Assembly: GCA_009760855.2 (NCBI GenBank)
Contig: WPIO01000002.1
Location: forward strand, 13,570,001-13,634,000
Reading direction: 5' to 3'
Length of the DNA: 64,000 nt
From: Cristatella mucedo
Taxonomy: Eukaryota > Bryozoa > Phylactolaemata > Cristatellidae
In this document: piece after piece, positions 41,924 through 52,697 of the stretch
Numbering within the stretch: the stretch's first letter is position 1
Layout of the letters: each line of letters opens with the position of its first letter
Translations under genes and position numbers: made by a program
The notes under the pieces: model-generated
Databases searched by the model: none
What the model saw: the letters and a program-made list of their open reading frames with translations, nothing else
Told to the model about the DNA's origin: nothing

Positions 41924-42744
41924 GTAAGTATCCTGCTGGACGTGACTTGACATAAGATGTAGCCAGAATCTGCTTATACTGCATAAAAGGCATGCGACAC
42001 TCCTACGGTAAACACAGGCTGCGACCAGCCACTCCGCGGATTAGGTTTCTTATGCTCAACATTACCTTAAACACATTTCTTGTTCCAACAGGCGTTGTCT
42101 TGAGAGCCGGCCTGGTCTCCTTTGCCACCACCGGCTGATCTGCAAGCCACTGCTTGGCTTCCTGCTCCTACACCATAGGCACTTTCACTTAGCCTCGCAG
42201 ATGTACCTACTGAAGATATGGATGGCTGACAGTGTCACAAACGTGTCAATAACGATCTACCACTATCTCCCAGCTGCAGCACTAACGTGCAGAGCTAACG
42301 CATGCGCATACTCTACATCGAGGCTGCTGTTTACAATTTGTATACATATATACAATCTGAGAGTGGGCTCTTCTTGCAGAAAATAGTCCAGCTTAAATAT
42401 TAAATAGTAATGTTTGCGATTTGTCGGCCAAGGCTTTCCTGTGGCTTCGCTAATTAGCTGTTATTTTCTTTTATCATTGGATTTGCTGTCATAAATCAAG
42501 CTTCGCGTTTTTCAGGTTAAGCTTGCCGAAATAACTAGGCTTTCTGAAAACAGTCATCTTTTTAAATAGCTGTTTGCTCTTTCTATTTTTCAAAAACAGC
42601 TGCTTTTTATTATTTTTTTTTACTAATTTTACAATAAATAGCTTACTTTTCTGATGAACGTCTTTTTATTACATATCTTTCGTGATAATTTTTAAATCAG
42701 TGCGCTTTTAATTCTTATAATATAATTTTAAGAATACTACTCTA
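41924..42744. other. Intergenic, no gene seen
   Basis: An acceptor-like TTGTTCCAACAG at about 42080-42091 has no clear exon after it. 42480-42730 is very AT-rich. Confidence 0.4.
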
Positions 42745-43300
42745 TTAAGCGAGGTGTCTGAGACGCGAACTTATTTGTATACAGAATTTCGAGAGGATTG
42801 AAAAGACTCTTTCAACGTGCGTTGATTTCGGTTTAATGAATAGAAATACGTTGCCCAATCTCTGGAGATTTTCAGAGTGATGGCCAAAGTTCCTTAAGAG
42901 CCTGAATTTGGGCTTGACCCATATGAATCTGTTTTGCCTTCCGACTGCAATTGATGATCCATCCTTTTGAAGCAACAAAATCAATTCATTTGAAGAGACA
43001 AGTTCAAACTTTCAGAATCATTTGACAATTGCTCGACTAAAACTTTGACATCGTTGACTCCACATAGACGAGACTCTAGACTTCCTGCGAAATTTAGCAT
43101 AGTTTTTGATGGGGCTACAGATGGATCTTTGAGACTGCGAAAGAGGTTTACGACATCATTTCTCAATAGCTCTGCAACGAGACACTTGAATTTTTTCATG
43201 AGCTTGGTATTAATTTCAGTATTCATGTTAGAGAACTTGTTGGAAATTAATTCTATAATTGTTTCAGTTGCGGAAGTCGAAATCCAATGTCTCAATCATT
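42745..43300 (-). pseudogene. hAT-like transposase remnant
   Basis: Minus-strand open frames 43295-42981 and 42984-42745 overlap by four bases in different frames. The second contains KPKSTHVERVFSILSKF, which resembles the hAT dimerisation region (P-x-S-x-x-x-E-R-x-F-S). The region up to about 44080 may belong to the same remnant. Family assignment rests on this one motif. No terminal repeats identified. Confidence 0.45.
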
Positions 43301-44080
43301 TCCAGCGCCTCGATAATTTGTTTAGTGTCTCGATGATGGCGACTTCTGTCTTGAATAGCGGCTCTAAAATTGTTGCAATGGAGTTCCCGTGCGTCTTCAC
43401 GTCAAGATATAGTTCACAGTTGCGTACAAACTCAGCTTTTACTTTGTATTGAAAGACGTATTTTAGAATGGTTGATTTTTTGATGAATTTGACAAGCTTG
43501 TGAGAGCAGATCGTAGTAATCGACGTCTCATTTTAATGCATCATCGCTGATCACTTCACAGTCCGTAACTCCTTCCAAATTGTCTATTTCATTAATATCG
43601 TCACCATCCAGGTTAAATCATCCATCTCCGTACTCTTCTCGAACGATGTGTAATATACTCCAAGGTGGAGACCATGGTTAAAGCAGAACTATCCGATGAC
43701 ATCGGTGTGGCTAATGCATTGCATATTTACTGCAGCGCCGTCCTGAGTGGATCCTGCCAAATCGCTCTCCATTATTATTCCTAAAACGCTCAAATACTGT
43801 TTCATCAATTAGACCGTATCGAGAGCGGTGCAACAACAAAATACGCGAACACGATCAGTCTTAAACTCAAAAGAATCAGCGTCCTCTCGCGGCTGTTCAT
43901 TCAAGGTCAATTCATTTCATTCAAGGTCGAGCTTAACTTTACTCCTCTCTGGCGTTGCAATCGACTTGCTTCTCTTTTCTTCGAAATCATCATGCATCAC
44001 CAGCTTCATCTCATTTCTTTCATTCGCTGGAAGTTTGAATCCGTCCCGAGAGATTGCTTGCCGTATACTGCTGGTTCTAT

Positions 44081-44275
44081 TGAGGGGCTCCATGCTTTTT
44101 CTTTCCACTTGGGCAAGTGATTTTTTTTAACGGTGGACCCCGGACTGATCAGATACGAGGCGGTATCTCGCGAGGAAAGAGAGTAATGCACTGGGGCAGC
44201 TTTCAGCTTAGCCACGATGGGAGCCCTTGCCTTAGTGGGGTCGACTCGGGCGCCTAGTACAGACCCAGCTCGTGA
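44081..44275 (+). repeat. 5' LTR remnant
   Basis: Matches 49253-49460 of the 3' LTR over the shared features 'CATGCTTTT', 'TCTCGCGAGGAA', 'CACTGGGGCAGCT' and 'GGCGCCTAGTACAGACCCAG'. The match stops at about 44275, so some 650 bp of LTR and leader are absent. Confidence 0.75.
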
Positions 44276-45488
44276 CCCACCACGCTTTATGTAAGTGCGC
44301 GATTTTTGCTTCGATCAGTCGCGATTTGACTGAGCGTTTACGCGCGCTTGAGGAAGAGAACGTGCAGCTACTCGCGGCGGTGGCTTCGCGGGTCAGCCGC
44401 CCCAGCACCAGCACACCAGCCGGGTCGGTAGCTTCGCCGTCGACCTGCACCCCGCCAGCCGCGCCGCATGGCGCTCCCACCGTACTTCATTTGCCGTCGC
44501 AGTACGCGGTCGGTCCCTTACCGCGCCCGGAGGGGTTCGCAGCTCCCACCGCTTTGCGACCCGCTGAAGGTTACGTTACGACCCGTGAACCATCGCCGTA
44601 CGTTACGACCTGCCCAGCAGAAGTCGCTCCTCCGCGCCGGCGGCTAACGCAGGCGGAGACTACGCCCGAGCTGTCGCTGTCCTGCGCACTGAGCAGGCTC
44701 CACGCACGGCTGAGCCGGCATTGCCGAGCCGGATCTTTGTTGTGCCCGCACCCGCACGCCGCGTTTGACGGGAGCGTAGAGGCCTCATCGCTGAAACTGG
44801 CATCTTTCCGGGGGGAGACCTGACGTACTCCTTCCCACGGTGGATCAGCGATTACGAGGTGCTTTCTAGGTCATGCGGATGGTCTCCGGACCTTCAGCTA
44901 TTGCGCTTGAGGGCATATTTTCGCGGCCGAGCGCTCGTCGTATATCGCTCGTTCTATGAACGGCTCTGCGCTGAGCCAAGCCAACGATGTACATTCGAGG
45001 AAATGAAAGTTGAACTGGTGCGAAAGTTCACCTCTGGTGTGCGTCGCGATGCTGCTCGCGGGGCCCTACAAGGTGATCGCCAGGGTGCTGCACAAAATGT
45101 TTACGACTTCTATAGGCACCTTGTAGATACTGCCACCGTCGCTTACCCTACTACTCCGCTGGCGGACCGTGACGCCATGGTCCTCCCCTTGTTTGTAGGA
45201 GGCCTTCATACCGACATTAGCGGCGCCGTCTTTGCCAAAGACTGTGCCTGCCTAGACGAGGCCCTAGCTTTCGCTGAAAGATGCGAAGCCAACCCTCGCT
45301 TCTTTAGTCGCTGGGCTGCTTCCGCCGCGAACGCCGGCGACCAAGGCCTCGCATGCCCATCCGGTACGGACAGGGCCGCTGTTTCGCGCGATATAGAGAG
45401 TAAGGTGGATGCATTGGCCGGGCAAATGACCCAGGTGTGTGACCTGCTTGCCAAGGAAAGAGGAAAAACTTCGCCCCCCCCCCCGTAG
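44272..45488 (+). pseudogene. Ty3/gypsy gag region
   Basis: Two open stretches (44272-44823 and 44859-45488) are separated by a stop. The first has a short coiled-coil-like segment (LRALEEENVQLLAAV) and a proline-rich linker. The second resembles a gypsy capsid (LRAYFRGRALVVYRS, then CTFEEMKVELVRKF). A run of C bases at about 45473-45484 precedes the break to the next frame. Confidence 0.7.
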
Positions 45489-45529
45489 GCTATCGTACGA
45501 GCCCTGCCCGGCGCAGCGTAAGGCCTTTA

Positions 45530-46330
45530 ATTCTTCATCCGGCTTCCATACCAAGGAAGGCCGCCCTCTCTGCAGGATTTGTTCCAAACCAGGCCACACC
45601 GCTGGTAACTGCCCACAGGCCGACCTGACTATCGGGCGTAGGCCATTCGCACACAACAGTCGGCGGTCCGACGACCAAGCGCAGGCTGCCATGGGTCACG
45701 GGGAATGGGTCATGGGTCACGCTGGGCGGACGCAGGACGTGGCAGGCCATTCCATTACGAGTCGGCTGATCGAAGCCCTAGCGAGCCAGTACGCTACAAT
45801 CAAGGTGGTTCCCCTCCACACCTTTTGGACTGGCAACCGCACGGGCCGGAATCTTCCGGTTCTCTTGGTGCGAGTGGGTACGCGAACTTTGCTTCGGCTG
45901 GGTGGATACCTTCGCCCTCGACCGGCGCCCAGACCCACCCCATGGCTGGCCAGGCATCGGAGAGTTTTGGTCTTGGTGGCCGCGGTTTCTGGGACGTTCG
46001 GTCGGCACCGTCGTAACAGGAGTGACTATCACCGGCGCCGATGTGGCATGACGCCGTGGACACCGGATCCTCCGCCTCACACACCATCGCGCTGGTAAAG
46101 GTGAATGGTGTGCTGGTCACGGGACCATGGGACACCGGTGCGAATATTTCCTTGATATCGGCCTCCCTGGCCCAACGGTTGGGTCTCCCCTTATCGATGG
46201 TGTTTGTTCGGGCCTCCAGTATAACAGGTTCTTCCCTGCCTATAATCGGGGCCGTGACAGCGAGCGTGCAAGTGGGTATCATCACCCGCGAGCACCAATC
46301 CTTGTCACCGCCGAGTCACTGAAACCGCTG
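45530..46330 (+). pseudogene. Ty3/gypsy nucleocapsid and protease region
   Basis: CRICSKPGHTAGNC (45569-45610) is a C-x2-C-x4-H-x4-C zinc knuckle. At 46127 onward, WDTGANISLIS holds the D-T-G-A active-site motif of a retroviral-type aspartic protease. The two lie in different frames, so at least one frameshift separates them. Confidence 0.8.
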
Positions 46331-46799
46331 CTGCTGGGTACCGGCCTTCTTGCTACCCTACCGCCCGTCACGTACGACTATAGGCACGGGGCCGTGCAGG
46401 TAGGTGACCACCATGTACCGCTGGTAGGTCCCTCTGAGGCTGTACTTCCTCCGCGCCGGGTGTGCCTTGAGACAGAAGTCATGACTGCCCCGCGCTGCCA
46501 ACGCTTACTGCAGGGCGCAATGGAGGAACTCCCTACACTAGGTCTTCTCCTTTTCGAGGCAAATGCTGACCGACTTAATTGTAAGGGGCTCACAGCTGCT
46601 CGGGCCGTGGTGGCTCCGGTGGGCGTACTTCTGCCAGTTAGAATCTTGAATACGTCAACACGTTCGGTTTTTCCTGAAAAAAGGGACCTCCTGCCTCGGC
46701 TTCGCTGAACCGGTGTTCCCTGCCGCCGACGCTCCTGAGAGACGACTGACCAATCAACCGCGCGGGCTTCGTCGGTACGGATAGTGTGCAATTTGAGCT

Positions 46800-47596
46800 A
46801 TCCTAGTTGGATCTCTCTGAGACCCAGAAAAGAGCCCTCACTCAATTGTTATCGACCTTTCGCGATGCATTCGCGGCCAACAATCTAGACCTGGGCCTAA
46901 TGGACTCTGTCACCCACAGGATTGACACTCGCGACGCAGCGCCTATTCGCTGTAGACCGTATCCGGTCCCCGGGCCCTGCGACACGAAATTGTCCATCAG
47001 ATCGACGAAATGTTGGAAGGAGGAATCATTGAGCCCAGTGTTGGCCCATGGTCTTCTCCTGTCATCCTGGTGAAGAAGGATGGTACTTATTGGTTCTGCG
47101 TAGACTATAGGAAGTTGAACTCGGTCACTGTTAAGGTCTGTTATCCGCTACCTCGATCCGATGAGGTCAGCCAGTTGTTGGGTGGGGCACACTACTTTGG
47201 TACGCTAGATTTAGCGTCGGGATACTTGCAGGTTGCCCTGTTCACCCCGACGATAGACAGAAAACTGCGCTCACCACTTATCGAGGGAAATTCCAATTTT
47301 TGAAAATGAGTTTCGGGCTATGTAATGCCCCTAGCACAGTTCAGCGTGCCATGGACTATTGTCTAGCCAATCTCAACTGGTCTGAATGCCTGGTCTACCT
47401 AGACGACATTCTGATATTCTCGAGAACCTTTGAGGACCATTTGTCTCGTCAGTTGAGAGTCTTGGAACGCCTACGCTCCAACGGTCTTAAGGTAAAACCG
47501 TCAAACTTCCAAATTGCGCGGCCAACAGGACGCTACCTTGGGCGTATGTTGTCGTCTGCCGGGATGCAATGGCATTTCACTTTACAGCAAATGTAA
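46800..47596 (+). pseudogene. Ty3/gypsy reverse transcriptase region
   Basis: Successive open stretches with VILVKKDGTYWFCVDYRKLN, then MSFGLCNAPSTVQRAMD, and the catalytic YLDD box at 47396-47407. Frame changes occur near 47010 and 47300. The region is interrupted at about 47570 by the LINE B tail insertion. Confidence 0.85.
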
Positions 47597-47665
47597 AGCG
47601 CCTAGAGAGAGATTAAGTTCTCTGAGGGCGCTTTATCAAGTGAATTATTATTGTTATATTATTAT
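47570..47665 (+). mobile_element. LINE B tail inserted in the gypsy pol gene
   Basis: AAATGTAAAGCGCCTAGAG to the (ATT)n end is the LINE B 3' tail. It interrupts the pol frame right after SSAGMQ and before HPDPKNVAKV, which would be adjacent in an intact element. A five-base ATGCA on both sides may be the target duplication. Confidence 0.85.
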
Positions 47666-48300
47666 GCATCCAGACCCCAAGAACGTCGCCAAGGTGAAGG
47701 CATACCCGCGACCACACTCGCTCGCCACAGTGCGTCAGTTCTTACTACCGAAAGTTTATCCCTTCTTTTGCTAAAGTGGCTACACCGTTGACTAATCTGC
47801 TCCGCAAGGCCAAGCGTTTTGATGGACTGCAAATTGCAAACGAGCATTCGCTGTACTTCGGGACCATCTGAGTAGGGAGCCGGTTCATTGGTTTCCAGAT
47901 TTTGTAATACCCTTCGTGCTCTGCACTGACGCAAGCGCGACTGCTGTAGGGGCAGTGCTAGGACAGGTAGTTGATGGCAAAGACCATCTTGTCGGCTACT
48001 ACAGCAGCGTCTTACACGATACCGAACGCCGTTATTCGACTTTGACGTTATTCAACGCTATTTGACGTTACCGAACGAGAGGGTCTTGCGGTACTGACGG
48101 CCATACGCCACTTCCGTGGGTATCTGTATTGACACAAGTTTGTGGTCCTCACCGACCATCAACCGCCGGTATGGGTCCTGCGGGGCAACCATGACTCCAA
48201 CCGCTTGGCTCGGTGGGGTCTTGAATTGCAAGAGTACGACATGGAGGTCCGGTACCGTTTCGGCAAGGCTAATTCCAACGCCGACGCCCTCTCGCGTGTT
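47666..48300 (+). pseudogene. Ty3/gypsy RNase H region
   Basis: Frame-broken stretch with a CTDASATAVGAVLGQ-like segment near 47920-47970 and, in the last frame, VLTDHQPP and then RLARWGLELQEYD and NADALSRVP, which are typical of the end of the gypsy RNase H and the linker to integrase. Confidence 0.75.
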
Positions 48301-49251
48301 CCTACTGAACCGGAGCCTCGAGTAGCTAATGCTATTATGGCCGCTGTGGCTGATCCAACCTGCGTTCGCGAGGCTCAAAATTGCGATCCGTTGCTGTACT
48401 GTTTGCTGGCCAAGTTACAGGCCCATGATCGAAGCAGCTGCTCCGCTGAGCTAATCCGCTATGCCAACGCTGAGCTGGACACGTTTGTGATCATGCCGAA
48501 CGGCCGCCTTTACCGAAAGGATCCAGCTCGGCGAAACAGGCAACTAGCTTTACCGGCCCACCTGAGGGAATGCGTCTTGCGAGAATGCCATGACGGCCTC
48601 TTTGGAGCCCATCTAGGGCGTCAGAAGACGCTTAGAAAAATTCAGGATAAGTATTTCTGGCCAAGCATGACCGAGGACGTCGCTACCTGGGTAAGGACGT
48701 GCGCTTCATGCCACACTAGAAAGCCCCCAAAGGAAAGCGCTCGGGTGCCCCTCCAAAGCATCCCCGTAGAACGACCGTGGCTGAGAGTCGCCATAGACAT
48801 CGTGCAGGTACCTGTCTCTAGCGCAGGGAACCGCTATCTGTTAGTAATGACCGACTGTTTCACAAAGTGGCCAGAGGTTCGCCCGATTCCCGACCAACCG
48901 GCCTCCACGTGTGCACGCGTGTTCGTTGAGGAGATTGTATGCCGGCATGGGGTACGCGAGCAAATCCTCAGATCGTGGTGCTAATTTTCTTTCTCGAACG
49001 ATGGAACGCGTGTGATGCCTACTCTCTGTCGAACGGCTCCATACATCCCCGTATCATCCTCAAACAGACGGTCTGGTTGAGCGTTTTAATCGTACGCTGG
49101 TAGAGATGCTCTCTCTGTACGTGAGGACGGACCAGCGCGACTGCGATACGTATGTGCCCAACGTACTTTTTTCGTACCGCACGAGCGATTCACGATTCGG
49201 CCTTCGGTGCACGCCTTTCTTCGGGGAGGAAGCACGGGAGGAAGGCGCGGC
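48301..49251 (+). pseudogene. Ty3/gypsy integrase region
   Basis: H-x(n)-H-x(n)-C-x2-C zinc finger (HDGLFGAHLGR ... CASCHTRK) at about 48590-48722. The first catalytic Asp lies in VAIDIVQVP (about 48790). A one-base frameshift at about 48964 precedes the second Asp (SDRG in the other frame), and the Glu lies in VERFNRTL (about 49077-49100). The core is recognisable but not in one frame. Confidence 0.85.
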
Positions 49252-49252
49252 T

Positions 49253-50115
49253 TGAGCCATGCTTTTATTTCCACTTGTGCCAGTAGGTTTTTTAGAGCCG
49301 ACACCGAACCGATCATATACGAGGCCGTATCTCGCGAGATATCTCGCGAGGAAGGACAGTAAAGCACTGGGGCAGCTCTCAGCTTAGCCGCGATGGAGCC
49401 CTTGCCTTAGTGGGGTCGACTAGGGCGCCTAGTACAGACCCAGCTCCTGACCCACCTAGCTCAAGGTTATAATGAAGCTTTATGCAGGCGATGCGGTTAG
49501 GAGCGACTAATGTGCTTGCCTTGAAGGGTTCGACTAGGATACCTAGTACAGGCCCGGCTCCTGGTCTACCCGCTAAAGTTAGAATGAAGCCTGGTGCAGA
49601 CGATGCGGTCAGGATGTGCACCGACTAGTATGCTGAAGTAGAAATAGCAGCTACGCGCGAGGTCAAGAGTTTAGAGGAGAGAGAATATAACGGGACGACT
49701 GACAGAGCTCGGGGCTGCAGCTTCGAGAGCACGAGAGACGAACCTACGGCGACGAACAGCGAAGTGCAGCTTGGACTGTGCAGTTGTTTTCTGCCGGCTA
49801 CTCAGTTAGCTGCTCGTATCTTGGGGTGCTGTAGCGACCCGCCTTCGGGGCTGGGACAATCGCTAGCAACGTGCGCATAGGATAGTTTATTATACGCGGG
49901 CTTCGGGAGTTCGTGCAGTTAACCCCGTCGGTCCGGTAGGCGCGCGCGCCGCGTAAAGCGCTTTCGCCGGCGCGTAACCACTACTAGGAGGCCCACAATA
50001 AACTGTCGCTTTCGGTGCCCAGCTGTGGCCGCTTGTGTCTTAACCGCACTACAGCACTGCATCGCACAGTCCACCGGTAGAGAGCCGGGGGGGGACGAGC
50101 TTCTGCGCTGTTACA
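49253..50115 (+). repeat. 3' LTR of the gypsy element
   Basis: Follows a purine-rich tract. Starts TGAG, ends ...TTACA at about 50115, and contains AATAAA at 49997-50002. Two imperfect copies of a unit of about 115 bp lie in tandem at about 49397-49630, each with a 'CTAGTACAG(A/G)CCC(A/G)GCTCCTG' core. Confidence 0.75.
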
Positions 50116-50174
50116 GCTCTAATCGACGTTCCATCAGTTGCCAGATCTTCTTGCAATCTTAATCTCAACAATCT

Positions 50175-50267
50175 TCTTTAGACCCCAGGAAATCGGCGAT
50201 TTTAGACCCCAGGAAATCGGCGATTTTAGACCCCAGGAAATCGGCGATTTTAGACAGGAAATCGGCG
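50175..50267. repeat. 24-bp tandem repeat, four copies
   Basis: Unit TTTAGACCCCAGGAAATCGG plus CGAT, three exact copies and a fourth lacking CCC. It begins 60 bp after the end of the gypsy LTR. Confidence 0.95.
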
Positions 50268-51603
50268 ATTGTTTTCTTCCTTTTATCATTCCCTGGCTCT
50301 TCCGTGGATTTACATCCTCAAGCAGGTTTATCGAAATGAATTTCGTGTATTTTCTGATAATTCTCCAACGATGCCTTGGAGTTTCCATAATATTTGATGA
50401 TTTTAATGAATCTTACATCTTTCCACATTCCGCGTTGACTTTCTAGCTCTCCTGCAACTGGATCCTTTCCCTTAGCGGCGTATTCCCAAACTGAAGGCAT
50501 AGCTGAAAATAATAATAGTTATCGTTGGTGCCACAAGATAAGCTTAATTAAAATCTTAGTTTTGCCAAATTAAACTTTAGTTTTTGGCCAATTTTATAAA
50601 AACATCAAAACAAATTACCAACACGTTCAAAAAAAATTTTATGAATAATTTGTTTTCAGTTACATATTTCCTATCCATAATGAACGTTGGAGTTTTAGCT
50701 TCAGTATCTTTATGTTTATAAATTTCCGTTAGAAACAGTAAAACAATTAGAAAAAACAGCTGTTTACTGTTTTTTATTGTGGGCGAAAAACAGCTGTTTT
50801 ACTGTTACTGTTTAGCATTACAGGAAACCCTAGAAATGACTTTTTACTTCCAAGCATCAAGAGCATAATAATTACCGACAGATCGCTAGGAAATTTCACG
50901 ATTTAACTCGGGATCATGCTGATTTCAGGGGCGAAGTTACCGCAGTACCCATAAGCAGTTATAGCTGTTTTCAGGCTTGTTACTACAGTCGGTGTATGGT
51001 CTTCTTTCAGTCACTATTTCTGCTGCAAGAGCCACCGAAACATATGCAGGGACTTAGCCACCGTTTGTTGCTCTGCTTCTAGTGGCCAGTGCAGATCTGT
51101 CTGAGCTGATCTGCTGAGGCCAATCGTCTTAGGAGAGCGGCAACCATTCGAGCAGGGCCGTCAAATTGCTTGCATCTGTATAAACGTGTGGCAGGGCTTC
51201 AATGATATGACAGCCACTAGGCATGAGGTAACACTTACTCGAGTTGTTAACATATAAGATTGATCGTATTGAAACATTATGTAGGCTCAGCAATTAGCAA
51301 TTAGTAACTCGGTGACTCTCATTGAAGTTGGCACTATAATGGACATTGACTCTAGCTATTGCTTAAGAACTAGATGAAAGATGCTAGAACTCTCAACGCC
51401 TGACGGTGTCAATAGAGGTCCAGAGACCAGCCTGCCGTCACCCCTCCTCCACCAAACAGCGTTACCGAGGGCGTCTGGTATTTCAAAATAATGCCTGCCT
51501 TACTGCTGCAGGTCATTCGCTGGCATCAGACCAATTGCATGCAGCCACCCACGGCCTCTACTTCCCCTGCCTACGTATTTTAATGGGCTGACCGTAGGGA
51601 GCA
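50268..51603. other. Intergenic, no gene seen
   Basis: AT-rich, with short CAGCTGTTT-type inverted motifs at 50755-50815. No exon supported. Confidence 0.45.
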
Positions 51604-51876
51604 GCTTGTATCTAATTATCTTGCAGCAGTAAGCATCCTGGAATAGACCCGCTGGAGCAGGCAAAGCAAACAAGCAGTTTTTCTCGAACGCACGTTTCAG
51701 CAAAAAACCTAGGGAGATGGCAGCAGAAACGGCAGGCCTGCTTGTATCTAATTATCTTGCAGCAGTAAGCATCCTGGAATAGACCCGCTGGAGCAGGCAA
51801 AGCAAACAAGCAGTTTTTCTCGAACGCACGTTTCAGCAAAAAACCTAGGGAGATGGCAGCAGAAACGGCAGGCCTG
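51604..51876. repeat. Perfect 136-bp tandem duplication
   Basis: 51604-51739 and 51740-51875 are identical base for base as far as I can read. The unit ends just inside the first codons of the signal-peptide exon, so the start codon and seven following codons appear twice (51717 and 51853). Only the second copy continues into the signal peptide. Confidence 0.95.
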
Positions 51877-51930
51877 CTATTCTGGGTCACCGTCTTATCT
51901 CTCCTGCTCTCCTGCAATCACGCTCAGCGG
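51853..51930 (+). CDS. Signal-peptide exon, likely nicotinamidase exon 1
   Basis: ATG at 51853, 26 codons, strong donor GTAAGT at 51931, phase 0. Residues 8-21 form a hydrophobic core, and a cut after NHA is plausible. Next in-phase partner found is 62590. It could equally start an unrecognised gene. Confidence 0.55.
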
Positions 51931-52352
51931 GTAAGTGGACACAGCGCTGCGTCGGCCCCCAACAGCCGGCGATGGCCTATTGAATTTGCTTACTCAGTAT
52001 GCCGCTTTGCCTATGTCTGTCCAAAAGGTCTGCCCATATTCTGTGTGGTAGGTAACCTGTGTGGTAACTTAACCATTCCTTTCTCCAAATGGCAGCTAGA
52101 CCAGGCATGTTTACTTGTGCCATTATTTTCCCCGATTCACCTTAGGAAATGCTGAGGAGGTCTATAAGCCTCTGTTGACCAGCTGCGATAGCATTTTGAC
52201 TTCTGAGAAGCTGCTTAAAAGTGCAGCGTATCAGCATTTATAAAAGTCAAATACCGTTTGAGCAAGGCTTCAAAAGAAGATATGAAGAAGGAGGAAATTT
52301 TTTCAGATATAGGTAAGGCAGAGCAGAGAAAGAGGGAGAGAGAGAAACAGAG

Positions 52353-52425
<73 letters not shown>

Positions 52426-52614
52426 AGAGAGGGAGAGGGGGAGATAGAGACAGAGAGGGATGACACAGAGAGAGGCAGAGAAGGAAAGGGGGAGATATAT
52501 ATAGAGATAGAGATAGAGAGAAATAGAGAGAGGAAGTGACAGACAGACAGAGGCAGAGAAAGAGAGGGGGGAGATAGAGGCAGAGAGGGAGTGACAGAAA
52601 GAGAGGCAGAGAAG

Positions 52615-52697
<83 letters not shown>

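Larger units (their letters stand above)
44081..50115 (+). mobile_element. Ty3/gypsy LTR retrotransposon, inactivated
   Basis: Order along the plus strand: LTR remnant (44081-44275), gag with CCHC knuckle, aspartic protease, reverse transcriptase, RNase H, integrase, purine-rich tract (49222-49248), 3' LTR (49253-50115). The protease-RT-RNase H-integrase order is that of Ty3/gypsy. There is no separate env-like frame. The coding part is broken by several frameshifts and carries a LINE B tail insertion. The 5' LTR lacks most of its length and runs almost directly into gag, pointing to a deletion. GC content is clearly higher than in the flanks. Confidence 0.9.

Noticed and set aside
44232-46791. 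Minus-strand frames opposite the gypsy element
   Set aside because: They are shadows of GC-rich gag-pol coding on the plus strand.
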